This document shows positions 1 through 6,718 of a DNA stretch of 8,649 nucleotides, piece after piece. Each line of letters begins with the position of its first letter. Positions within the stretch are counted from its first letter, which is position 1. The position numbers and the translations under genes are program-made. A model generated the notes under the pieces. It ran no database searches. It had not been told where the DNA came from and saw nothing but the letters and a program-made list of their open reading frames with translations. Source of the DNA: Aquifex aeolicus (lineage in GTDB: Bacteria > Aquificota > Aquificia > Aquificales > Aquificaceae); the NCBI GenBank assembly GCA_015661465.1, contig DQVZ01000115.1:1-8649 (forward strand). The letters run 5' to 3'.

Positions 1-2541
1 GAAACTCAAGAACTTGACGAAACTTTAGTCAAGAGAGTTAAGGAATTCGGAAAAGGAGGATTGATATTCGTTTCTTCCGACTACGGGAAAGAAAAAGTCG
101 AAGAGATAAAAAAACTCTTGGAAGCAAACGGTATAAAAGCTATTACCTATGAAGAAAAGCTTGAGCCTTTTGAAAAAGGAGAAGTAGATGTAGCTATAGG
201 TATCTCTTCTTTTAAAAATCCCCTTGCGAGAGGTGTAGATCTGCCTCAAGTAGTGAGATACGCATTGTTTTACGGTGTTCCTAAGATAAAGGTCTCCTTA
301 AAAGTTGATACATCTGTTGCTCACTTGCTTTGGGCACTTCTGTCTATAAGACCTCTTGTCTTAAAAGATGAAGAGTTAAAGGGTTATATAAAGAAGGTGG
401 ATAATTGGATACAGAAACTCAGAAGATATTCTTTCCTTAGTGAGGACTTTATTGAAAGAACTCCCGATTTAAAGGAAAGAATAGAAAATCTTACAAAAGA
501 AATTCAGGAGTTCGTTAAAAGTGAAAAAATTATACAGAAGATTAAAAATTCCGATGAAATTACTCTAAGAGTTTCTAATGAAGGCTACGAACTTGTCGTT
601 GCAGACATTACCGGATACTTGCAAGCGAGCGGTAGAACATCGAGAATGTATGCTGGAGGACTAACAAAGGGATTAAGCTATATACTCCTTGACAATATAA
701 AGGCTTTCAAAAATCTCGAAAAAAAGGTAAGATGGTTTAACCAAGATATAGAATTTAAAAATGCTTCGCGGGTAGATCTGAAGAGTATATTAAAAGAAAT
801 CGATGAGGATAGGGAAAAAGTAAGGAAAATTTTAGAAGGTAAGGTAAAAGCAGAATATAAGGAGCATGTAAAACCGGTGCTTATAGTAGTTGAGAGTCCA
901 AACAAGGCAAGGACTATAGCCAACTTCTTCGGCAAACCTATAAGTAGGAAGCTCGGTGGAATCGAGGTTTTAGAAGTTATAGTAGGAGAGATTTACCTTA
1001 TGATTACAGCATCCTTAGGGCATATTCTCGACCTTATAAAAAATAAAGAGTTCCACGGTGTTATAGTTCATAACGGAGAATACGTCCCGATATATGAGGT
1101 AATTGAAGGAAAGGAAAAAATTATTGGGGGATTGAGGGATATATCCCAAGAAGTTGACACGGTTCTCGTTGCTACAGACCCAGATACGGAAGGGGAAAAG
1201 ATAGGTTGGGATATAGGAGCTCTTCTCAGACCGTTTATAGAGAATATAGAGCGTATAGAGTTTCACGAGGTGACGAGAAAGGCTATAAAAAATGCCATAG
1301 ATAACCCCAGAAAGTTTAACGAAAATCTGGTTAAGGCTCAACTTGTAAGAAGGATCGCGGATAGGTGGGTAGGTTTTGAAGTCTCGAGAATTCTCCAACA
1401 GGCCTTTGATAAAAGCTGGCTTTCCGGAGGAAGGGTACAAATTCCCGTCTTGGGATGGATTATAGAACGGGAAAAGGAATACAGAAAAAAAAGGCACGTA
1501 GTACAGATAACCTTTAAGGAAGAAGGTAAGTGGATGAAAATTGAGTTTGAGTTTGAGGACAAGAAATCCGCAAAGGCATTTTTCGAAAACTTAAAAGAAA
1601 TAGATGTAGAAATTTTAGAGGAAAAGGAAGAGTATAAAAACCCCCTTCCTCCGTTTACCACGGATACAATGCTCCGCGAGGCTTCTGATAGATACAGGCT
1701 TCCCGTTCCAAAGGTTATGTCTTTAGCCCAAGAACTATTTGAATACGGACTTATAACTTACCATAGAACTGACTCCTCGAGGGTATCCGATGTAGGGATA
1801 GGAGTTGCCAAGGAGTGGATAAAGGAAGAACTCGGAGAAGACTTATTTTCTCCGAGAACATGGGCTCAAGGAGGAGCTCATGAATGTATAAGGCCTACCA
1901 AACCTCTGGATGTTGAAGATTTAAGGTCCATGATTTACGCCGGTCAGCTTCAGAATCTTACAAGGGAGCACTTACTCTTATACGAGCTTATATTTAAGCG
2001 TTTCATGGCTTCACAGATGAAACCCGTAAAAGTTAAGGTAAAAAGGGTCAGAGTAAAGGCTCTGGATAGGGAAAAAGAGATATCTCTGATTACTGAAATT
2101 ACAGAAGAAGGTTTCAATAAGGTTTATGAAGTAGAACTTCATCCTGACCTGGAAGGGAAAATTCCTGTTGAGGATAAAAAAGAACTGAAGAGTGTTCCGA
2201 GGGCTTACCTCTATACGCAAGGAGCTTTAGTTGAAGAAATGAAAAGGAGAAAAATAGGGAGACCTTCCACTTATGCGACTATAATTTCTAAGCTTTTGGA
2301 AAGAGGATACGTAATTGAGCGAAACGGTTTCCTGATACCTACTAAACTCGGAAAACAGGTTTACGAGTTCCTCAAAAATAAGGAAAAGATAATGCCTTTT
2401 GTTTCTGAGGAATTTACAAGAAGACTTGAAGAGTTAATGGATAAAGTAGAAGAGGGTAAGGAAGATTACATGATAATACTCCAGGAGCTTTACAAAGAAG
2501 TTAATGAATTTGAAAAAGGACTCGACTTGCAATTTCAGTAG
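1..2541 (+). CDS. rgy: Reverse gyrase, C-terminal part (5' end cut by window edge)
   Basis: ATP-dependent enzyme that introduces positive supercoils into DNA, a marker of hyperthermophiles. The frame is open from base 1, so the TTG at 61 is internal and the true start lies upstream, together with the first helicase lobe (Walker A) and any N-terminal zinc finger. What is visible, in order: the second RecA-like lobe (from about base 55), with helicase motif VI QASGRTSR at 622-645 and an insertion before it that fits the latch; then a type IA topoisomerase starting near 870, with TOPRIM glutamate in VESPNKA (Glu codon 892-894), the acidic TOPRIM motif DPDTEGEK (1177-1200), and catalytic tyrosine in ITYHRTDSS (Tyr codon 1759-1761). 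Conserved GGAHECIRPT and GRPSTYATII follow. It ends at TAG 2539-2541, 59 bases before dxs. The only cysteine is in HECIRP, so the zinc finger often inserted in TOPRIM is absent. A. aeolicus has two reverse gyrase genes; I believe this is the second (topG2/rgy2), from memory of its neighbours. Confidence 0.96.
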   Translation, partial: ETQELDETLVKRVKEFGKGGLIFVSSDYGKEKVEEIKKLLEANGIKAITYEEKLEPFEKGEVDVAIGISSFKNPLARGVDLPQVVRYALFYGVPKIKVSLKVDTSVAHLLWALLSIRPLVLKDEELKGYIKKVDNWIQKLRRYSFLSEDFIERTPDLKERIENLTKEIQEFVKSEKIIQKIKNSDEITLRVSNEGYELVVADITGYLQASGRTSRMYAGGLTKGLSYILLDNIKAFKNLEKKVRWFNQDIEFKNASRVDLKSILKEIDEDREKVRKILEGKVKAEYKEHVKPVLIVVESPNKARTIANFFGKPISRKLGGIEVLEVIVGEIYLMITASLGHILDLIKNKEFHGVIVHNGEYVPIYEVIEGKEKIIGGLRDISQEVDTVLVATDPDTEGEKIGWDIGALLRPFIENIERIEFHEVTRKAIKNAIDNPRKFNENLVKAQLVRRIADRWVGFEVSRILQQAFDKSWLSGGRVQIPVLGWIIEREKEYRKKRHVVQITFKEEGKWMKIEFEFEDKKSAKAFFENLKEIDVEILEEKEEYKNPLPPFTTDTMLREASDRYRLPVPKVMSLAQELFEYGLITYHRTDSSRVSDVGIGVAKEWIKEELGEDLFSPRTWAQGGAHECIRPTKPLDVEDLRSMIYAGQLQNLTREHLLLYELIFKRFMASQMKPVKVKVKRVRVKALDREKEISLITEITEEGFNKVYEVELHPDLEGKIPVEDKKELKSVPRAYLYTQGALVEEMKRRKIGRPSTYATIISKLLERGYVIERNGFLIPTKLGKQVYEFLKNKEKIMPFVSEEFTRRLEELMDKVEEGKEDYMIILQELYKEVNEFEKGLDLQFQ

Positions 2542-2600
2542 TGGTATTCGGATGGCTTCTGAGATTGATGTTCTTCTAATATTGGAATAACTTATTCTCT
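2542..2600 (+). promoter_or_regulatory. Spacer between reverse gyrase and dxs, possible weak promoter
   Basis: Fifty-nine non-coding bases. The best -10-like hexamer is TAATAT at 2577-2582, which would start transcription around 2589 and leave a leader of roughly 12 bases. I found no convincing -35 box at the right distance and no terminator hairpin for the reverse gyrase gene, so dxs may equally be read through from upstream. No Shine-Dalgarno sequence is present before the dxs ATG. Confidence 0.25.
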
Positions 2601-4487
2601 ATGTTTGATAAGTACGAGATTTTAAAAAATTATAGAGGTCCTATAGATTTAAAGGATTTAGATTATGAAACACTGAATAAATTGGCAGAAGAGGTAAGGG
2701 ACTATATAATACAGGTTACCTCAAAAAACGGGGGACACGTGGGCCCAAGCCTCGGAGTCGTTGAACTCACCATGGCACTACTCAGGGTTTTTAACCCTCC
2801 GGAGGACATAATAGTCTGGGATATAGGGCACCAGGGATATCCTTGGAAAATCCTCACCGATAGAAAAGAACAATTCCCTACGCTCAGGCAGTATAAAGGT
2901 ATCTCGGGTTTTCTGAGAAGAGAAGAAAGTATATACGATGCTTTCGGAGCCGGACATAGCTCAACATCTATTTCTGCAGCCTTGGGTTTCCGGTTAGGAA
3001 AAGATTTAAAGGGAGAAAAAGAAAACTACGTGATAGCTGTAATAGGGGATGGAGCGCTTACCGCAGGTATGGCTTACGAAGCTCTAAATAATGCAGGACA
3101 CCTGAGACCAAATAGATTTATAGTGATTTTGAATGATAACGAGATGTCAATATCTCCGAATGTAGGAGCAATATCCACTTACTTAAATAAAATTATTAGC
3201 GGACACTTTGTTCAGGAAACCAGACAGAGGATAAAAAGATTTCTCCAACACTTCGGAGAGACGCCACTTAGAATTATGAAATTAACCGAGGAATTCCTTA
3301 AGGGAATTATATCCCCCGGAGTTATTTTTGAAGAACTTGGATTTAACTATATAGGACCAATAGATGGTCACGACCTTCCCGCTCTCGAGGAGACCTTAAA
3401 AAACGTTAAGGATATAGAAGGTCCTGTTCTACTTCATATATACACCAAAAAAGGAAAGGGTTACAAACCTGCTGAGGAAAATCCAGTGAAGTGGCACGGA
3501 GTGGCTCCCTATAAAATTGAGTCCGGAGAGATTATAAAAAAGAGCTCACCTCCTACGTGGACATCTGTATTCGGCAAAGCATTAGTGGAACTTGCCCAAA
3601 TGGACGAAAAAATCGTAGCTATTACTCCCGCAATGCGAGAAGGTTCGGGACTTGTAGAGTTTGCTAAAAAATTCCCTGAAAGGTTTTTTGACGTAGGTAT
3701 CGCGGAACAACACGCTTGTACTTTCGCAGCAGGATTGGCAGCGGAGGGTTTGAGACCCGTAGCTGCTTACTATTCTACTTTCCTCCAGAGGGCTTATGAC
3801 CAGGTAATCCACGATGTAGCCCTTCAAAATCTACCCGTTACCTTTGCAATAGATAGAGCAGGACTTGTCGGAGACGACGGCCCCACCCATCACGGAGTGT
3901 TTGACCTGTCGTACTTGAGATGTATTCCAAATATGGTTGTTTGTGCACCTAAGGATGAGCAGGAACTAAGGGATTTGCTCTACACCGGTATTTACAGCGG
4001 GAAGCCTTTCGCTCTCAGATATCCCAGAGGTTCAGCTTACGGAGTTCCCACCGAAGGATTTAACAAAATAGAAATAGGAACATGGGAAGAACTTCTCGAA
4101 GGTGAGGATGCGGTAATTCTTGCGGTCGGATACCCGGTATACCAAGCTATGAGGGCAGCGGAAAAACTTCTCAAGGAAGGAATAAAGGTAGGTGTTGTAA
4201 ATGCAAGATTTGTAAAGCCTATGGATGAAAGAATGTTGGAAGAACTTGCAAGGAAGTACGATTTATTTATTACCGTAGAAGACAATACCGTAATAGGAGG
4301 GTTCGGTAGCGGAGTATTGGAATTCTTTGCAAGGAAGGGGATAATGAAAAGAGTTATAAATCTCGGTGTTCCTGACAGATTTATTGAACATGGAAAACAG
4401 GATATCCTAAGAAATCTGGTGGGCATAGATGCCGACAGTATAGAAAGGGTGGTAAGGGAAGTACTTTTGGGAAAAAGGTTCGTTTAA
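2601..4487 (+). CDS. dxs: 1-deoxy-D-xylulose-5-phosphate synthase
   Basis: Cytoplasmic, thiamine-diphosphate-dependent enzyme that condenses pyruvate with glyceraldehyde 3-phosphate to give DXP, the entry step of the MEP isoprenoid pathway and a precursor source for thiamine and pyridoxal phosphate. At 628 residues it is full length for the family. The N-terminal domain shows NGGHVGPSLG with His46, WDIGHQ at 73-78, and the ThDP/metal motif GDGALTAG (149-156) running to NDNEMSIS (178-185). The central pyrimidine-binding domain has DVGIAEQHA with Glu369 and DRAGLVGDDGPTHHG (418-432). LRYPRG with Arg473 and a transketolase C-terminal domain (ARFVKPMD, EDNTVIGGFGSG) follow. ATG 2601 is chosen because the frame upstream reaches a stop at 2577-2579 with no other usual start between, although there is no Shine-Dalgarno sequence. 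It is convergent with the RNase P gene, 11 bases away. Confidence 0.98.
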   Translation: MFDKYEILKNYRGPIDLKDLDYETLNKLAEEVRDYIIQVTSKNGGHVGPSLGVVELTMALLRVFNPPEDIIVWDIGHQGYPWKILTDRKEQFPTLRQYKGISGFLRREESIYDAFGAGHSSTSISAALGFRLGKDLKGEKENYVIAVIGDGALTAGMAYEALNNAGHLRPNRFIVILNDNEMSISPNVGAISTYLNKIISGHFVQETRQRIKRFLQHFGETPLRIMKLTEEFLKGIISPGVIFEELGFNYIGPIDGHDLPALEETLKNVKDIEGPVLLHIYTKKGKGYKPAEENPVKWHGVAPYKIESGEIIKKSSPPTWTSVFGKALVELAQMDEKIVAITPAMREGSGLVEFAKKFPERFFDVGIAEQHACTFAAGLAAEGLRPVAAYYSTFLQRAYDQVIHDVALQNLPVTFAIDRAGLVGDDGPTHHGVFDLSYLRCIPNMVVCAPKDEQELRDLLYTGIYSGKPFALRYPRGSAYGVPTEGFNKIEIGTWEELLEGEDAVILAVGYPVYQAMRAAEKLLKEGIKVGVVNARFVKPMDERMLEELARKYDLFITVEDNTVIGGFGSGVLEFFARKGIMKRVINLGVPDRFIEHGKQDILRNLVGIDADSIERVVREVLLGKRFV

Positions 4488-4500
4488 CCGTTTTCTTCTT
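4472..4500. terminator. Small hairpin between convergent dxs and HARP genes, possible two-way terminator
   Basis: AAAA-a-GGTT (4472-4480), a five-base loop CGTTT (4481-4485) and AACC-g-TTTT (4486-4494) can fold into an eight-pair stem with one A/G mismatch. On the + strand a T-rich tail TTTTCTTCTT (4491-4500) follows; on the - strand the descending arm also ends in Ts. The stem overlaps the last codons and stop of dxs. The hairpin is GC-poor, so its strength, especially at high temperature, is doubtful. It is the only terminator-like structure at this junction. Confidence 0.35.
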
Positions 4501-5080
4501 AAAAACTTTTATGTTTTATAAGGCTTTCGAGAATATTTCTAAAATTTTTCGGGTCTATTAATTTTATTCCTATCTTATCTGCCCAAGTTCTCAATCCCTC
4601 GTCGGCAGAAACGAGAATACCGTCAAGTTCGTAGGCAAGCAATAAAACATCTACATCCTCTTTACTGTCAATAATCCCTTGTCTTAAAGCTTCTCTGTAT
4701 TTTTCCCTTAGTTTTGATATGAGTTTTCCAACATCTTCACAGGAACTGGCTTCCCTTGTATGCTCTTCTGCTATCCTCAATCCTTTATTAACTCTATACC
4801 TTACTTCATTTATAAATTCGTAGAGAAAGTCTGCCGGTATAAAGAGTTTAAATCTTCTGGGAGAGCGTATTCTTACAACCATTTCAAACTCAGCCCATAG
4901 CTCCCCGATATCTACAATTTTTCTCATCTCGTCGTATATAGAAGTGGGCATATAAAATTCGGCGTTTGAATTCAGAGCGAGATGTATAAAATTCTCTACA
5001 GCACCTTTTTGATCTTCTTCAAAAGTCCTATATATTTCGGGATTTGTAAATACGCTCGTATCTAAAATAAATACATCCAT
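4499..5080 (-). CDS. RNA-free ribonuclease P, HARP type (Aq_880 family, UPF0278, PIN-like nuclease)
   Basis: Recognised as HARP, the single-protein RNase P first described in Aquifex aeolicus (Aq_880). It removes 5' leaders from precursor tRNAs without an RNA subunit. The family was earlier labelled UPF0278 or 'RNA ligase partner protein'. Length (193 residues, about 22-23 kDa) fits. It opens with a PIN-like strand and first acidic residue, [10 protein letters not shown] (Asp7). The second acidic cluster is [17 protein letters not shown] (Asp138, Asp142, Asp144), and [11 protein letters not shown] carries Asp160. Residues about 84-134 form a helical insertion rich in Arg and Lys (K119, K123, R125, K127, R129, R133), which fits the spike helices known for oligomer formation and tRNA contact. 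Known family structures are large homo-oligomers (dodecamers). The start is ATG at 5078-5080 and Asp7 sits at the expected distance; no Shine-Dalgarno sequence is seen. It is a single-gene unit, convergent with dxs and divergent from minC. A VapC-type toxin is the main alternative but fits poorly: no antitoxin gene adjoins it and the protein is longer than usual. Confidence 0.93.
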   Translation of the reverse strand: MDVFILDTSVFTNPEIYRTFEEDQKGAVENFIHLALNSNAEFYMPTSIYDEMRKIVDIGELWAEFEMVVRIRSPRRFKLFIPADFLYEFINEVRYRVNKGLRIAEEHTREASSCEDVGKLISKLREKYREALRQGIIDSKEDVDVLLLAYELDGILVSADEGLRTWADKIGIKLIDPKNFRNILESLIKHKSF

Positions 5081-5109
5081 AAGCTTTTATTTTAAAATAT
5101 AGAACTAAG
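5081..5109. promoter_or_regulatory. Divergent promoter region between HARP and minC
   Basis: Only 29 bases separate the two start codons. The core is AT-only (TTTTATTTTAAAATATA, 5085-5101). On the + strand TAAAAT at 5093-5098 can serve as a -10 box for minC, putting the start site a few bases before GTG 5110. On the - strand TATATT (5101 down to 5096) can serve for HARP, with a start site near 5089. Any -35 boxes would lie inside the opposite gene, and I see no strong match. Both transcripts would have very short or no leaders. Confidence 0.4.
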
Positions 5110-5703
5110 GTGATTGAGATTAAAGGAAAGACAACACCTGTGATATATATAACGATAAAGGAAAAAGGTAATATAGAAGCTTTAATTCAAGAAATAAGTA
5201 AAAAACTAAATAATAAAATTTTTGAAGGAAGCTTGGTAATTATCGAAAATCCTGAAGTTTTAAGTGAATGGGAAAGAAAAAAAGTAGAAGAAATTTTAAA
5301 AAAATTAACCAAAGGGGTTTTTGAGAAACAAAAAGAAGAAAAGGAAGAAAATAGATTACTTATAATAAATAAAAGCTTGAGAGCGGGGCAAAGAGTAGAG
5401 CATAAGGGAGATATACTGATACTCGGAGATGTAAATAAAGATGCTGAAGTCCTTGCCGGAGGAAACATAATAGTATTTGGCAAACTAAGGGGTATAGCAA
5501 AAGCGGGATTAATAGGAGATGAGAGTGCGGTAATTATAGCCCTTTTTATGGAACCTCAAATGCTCCAGATAGGTAGGAAAAAGGCTATACCCAGTGACAG
5601 TGAAAGCAGTTCGCCGGGTTATCCTGAGATAGCAAAAATTGAAAATGGAGAAATTATATTAGAAGCAATAGAAGGAGCTGAAAGATGGCAGAAGTTATTG
5701 TAA
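5110..5703 (+). CDS. minC: Septum site-determining protein MinC
   Basis: Division inhibitor that blocks FtsZ ring assembly away from mid-cell when carried to the membrane by MinD. The protein has 197 residues, somewhat short for MinC (E. coli has 231). Residues 1 to about 68 form a reduced N-terminal FtsZ-inhibiting domain, then a charged linker rich in Lys and Glu (about 70-82), then the C-terminal beta-helix domain. That domain is clear: LRAGQRV (90-96) matches the R-S-G-Q MinD-contact motif with Ala for Ser, followed by GDILILGDVNKDAEV, AGGNIIVFGKLRGIAKAG and IALFMEPQMLQIG. The GTG start at 5110 is preferred over the in-frame GTG at 5140 because the early strand IEIKG aligns with IELKG near the start of E. 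coli MinC; a stop lies upstream at 5080-5082. There is no clear ribosome binding site. It is the first gene of minCDE and overlaps minD by 19 bases. A. aeolicus MinC and MinD are known to form mixed polymers. Confidence 0.93.
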   Translation: MIEIKGKTTPVIYITIKEKGNIEALIQEISKKLNNKIFEGSLVIIENPEVLSEWERKKVEEILKKLTKGVFEKQKEEKEENRLLIINKSLRAGQRVEHKGDILILGDVNKDAEVLAGGNIIVFGKLRGIAKAGLIGDESAVIIALFMEPQMLQIGRKKAIPSDSESSSPGYPEIAKIENGEIILEAIEGAERWQKLL

Positions 5704-6476
5704 TTACTTCTGGAAAAGGAGGAGTGGGTAAAACTACTTTAACCGCTAATATAGGCACGGCGCTTGCCCGGTTAGGCAAAAAAGTCCTGTTAATAGACGC
5801 GGATATAGGACTCAGAAATCTCGATATGGTTTTAGGGCTGGAGAATCGTATAGTTTACGATATATTGGATGTTTTGGAAGACAGAGTTCCCTACGAAAAA
5901 GCCCTTGTGAAAGACAAGCACGGTTTTTCTCTATGGCTTTTACCTGCAAACCAAAGGGCTAATAAGGATATAGTGGATTTGGATAAATGGGTTAAAACCG
6001 TTACTGAAATAAAGGAATCTGGGAGCTATGACTATATACTGATAGACTCTCCTGCTGGAATAGAAAAAGGGTTCCAGATAGCTATAGCTCCAGCGGATAA
6101 AGCTATTGTGGTTGTAAACCCCGAAGTTTCTTCTATTCGAGATGCAGATAGGGTAATAGGACTTTTGGAAAGTAAGGGTAAAACCGATTATTCCGTGGTA
6201 GTAAACAGAATTAGGTGGGAAATGGTAAAAAAGGGGGCTATGTTATCTGTTGAAGACATTGTTGATATACTCAAAGCTGAAATTATAGGTATTATTCCCG
6301 AAGAACCTAAGCTTGTAGACTTTACCAATAAAGGTGAGCCAATAGTCCTCCATGAAGAGTATCCTGCTTCCAAAGCTATTGTGGACATTGCAAAAAGATT
6401 GATGGGGGAAAACGTTCCTCTAAAGAGATACGGAGAAAAGAAAGGCTTTCTAAGCAGATTGCTTGGAGGGGTATAA
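5685..6476 (+). CDS. minD: Septum site-determining ATPase MinD
   Basis: Membrane-associated ATPase of the ParA/MinD family; the ATP-bound dimer binds the inner membrane, recruits MinC and is released by MinE. It has 263 residues, normal length. The deviant Walker A motif GKGGVGKTT is at 10-18, with signature lysine Lys11 and Lys16. LLIDADIGLRNLD (36-47) carries the A' aspartates, and LIDSPAG (119-125) is Walker B. RADRVIGLLE-type helix and NRIRWEMVKKG lie in the MinD-specific half. The C-terminal tail GFLSRLLGG (254-262) is the short amphipathic membrane-targeting helix, which separates MinD from soluble ParA or FlhG. ATG 5685 lies inside the end of minC in another frame, with GAAGGAG at 5671-5677 as ribosome binding site, seven bases away. 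It ends one base before minE. Confidence 0.97.
   Translation: MAEVIVITSGKGGVGKTTLTANIGTALARLGKKVLLIDADIGLRNLDMVLGLENRIVYDILDVLEDRVPYEKALVKDKHGFSLWLLPANQRANKDIVDLDKWVKTVTEIKESGSYDYILIDSPAGIEKGFQIAIAPADKAIVVVNPEVSSIRDADRVIGLLESKGKTDYSVVVNRIRWEMVKKGAMLSVEDIVDILKAEIIGIIPEEPKLVDFTNKGEPIVLHEEYPASKAIVDIAKRLMGENVPLKRYGEKKGFLSRLLGGV
6465..6471 (+). promoter_or_regulatory. Shine-Dalgarno site that sets the minE start
   Basis: GGAGGGG within the last codons of minD. It is six bases from TTG 6478, which is ideal spacing. The other in-frame TTG at 6463 overlaps this site and therefore cannot use it, so the site decides in favour of 6478. Confidence 0.75.
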
Positions 6477-6477
6477 C

Positions 6478-6714
6478 TTGTTTGGGTTATTTAAATCAAA
6501 AAAAAGTAAGGATATAGCTAAGAAGAGACTTCAACTTATTCTTTCCTATGAAAGGAGCGGACTCCCTCCAAGTATAATAGATGAGATAAAGAAGGATTTA
6601 GTTAATATTTTTTCAAAGTATCCATACTTCGACGCCAATAACATAGAAGTCAATCTAAAGAGAGAAGACGTTAGTAGGGAAGAACTTTGGATAAGTATTC
6701 CCATCAAAGATTAA
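6478..6714 (+). CDS. minE: Cell division topological specificity factor MinE
   Basis: Stimulates MinD ATPase and displaces MinC, so that division inhibition is kept to the poles. From TTG 6478 the product has 78 residues and begins with Met (from TTG) then [10 protein letters not shown], the expected short amphipathic, basic membrane-binding start of Min[16 protein letters not shown] is the anti-MinCD helix/strand region (compare ERLQIIVAERR in E. coli). The C-terminal topological domain contains [16 protein letters not shown] and ends IPIKD. An open frame extends up to TTG 6463, which would add MEGYN, but that start has no usable ribosome binding site. minE follows the minD stop by one base, so translation is probably coupled. 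Its stop overlaps the stop of the convergent prfA gene. Confidence 0.93.
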   Translation: MFGLFKSKKSKDIAKKRLQLILSYERSGLPPSIIDEIKKDLVNIFSKYPYFDANNIEVNLKREDVSREELWISIPIKD

Positions 6715-6718
6715 TCTT
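6707..6718. repeat. 12-base perfect palindrome over the convergent minE/prfA stops
   Basis: AAGATTAATCTT equals its own reverse complement. It is centred on the TTAA at 6711-6714 that supplies TAA to minE on the + strand and TAA to prfA on the - strand. As a hairpin it gives only a four-pair stem, too weak to be called a terminator. Confidence 0.6.

Noticed and set aside
61..63. TTG as the start of an 826-residue topoisomerase
   Set aside because: The frame stays open to base 1 and the residues before it continue the second helicase lobe, so the gene is cut by the window rather than starting here.
1015..1497. 160-codon open frame on the - strand inside reverse gyrase
   Set aside because: It lies wholly opposite conserved topoisomerase motifs, has a Phe/Tyr/Ser-rich composition typical of an antisense frame, no ribosome binding site and no family resemblance.
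4037..4426. 129-codon open frame on the - strand inside dxs
   Set aside because: Opposite the conserved C-terminal domain of dxs; Ser/Pro/Phe-rich composition and no recognisable motif.
4499..5080. VapC-type toxin of a toxin-antitoxin pair
   Set aside because: No small antitoxin gene adjoins it; both neighbours are housekeeping genes on the other strand, and the length, helical insertion and acidic cluster match HARP.
5140..5142. Alternative GTG start of minC
   Set aside because: It would delete the first strand (IEIKG), which aligns with the start of E. coli MinC. A purine-rich AAAGGAAAG upstream is slightly too far to be persuasive.
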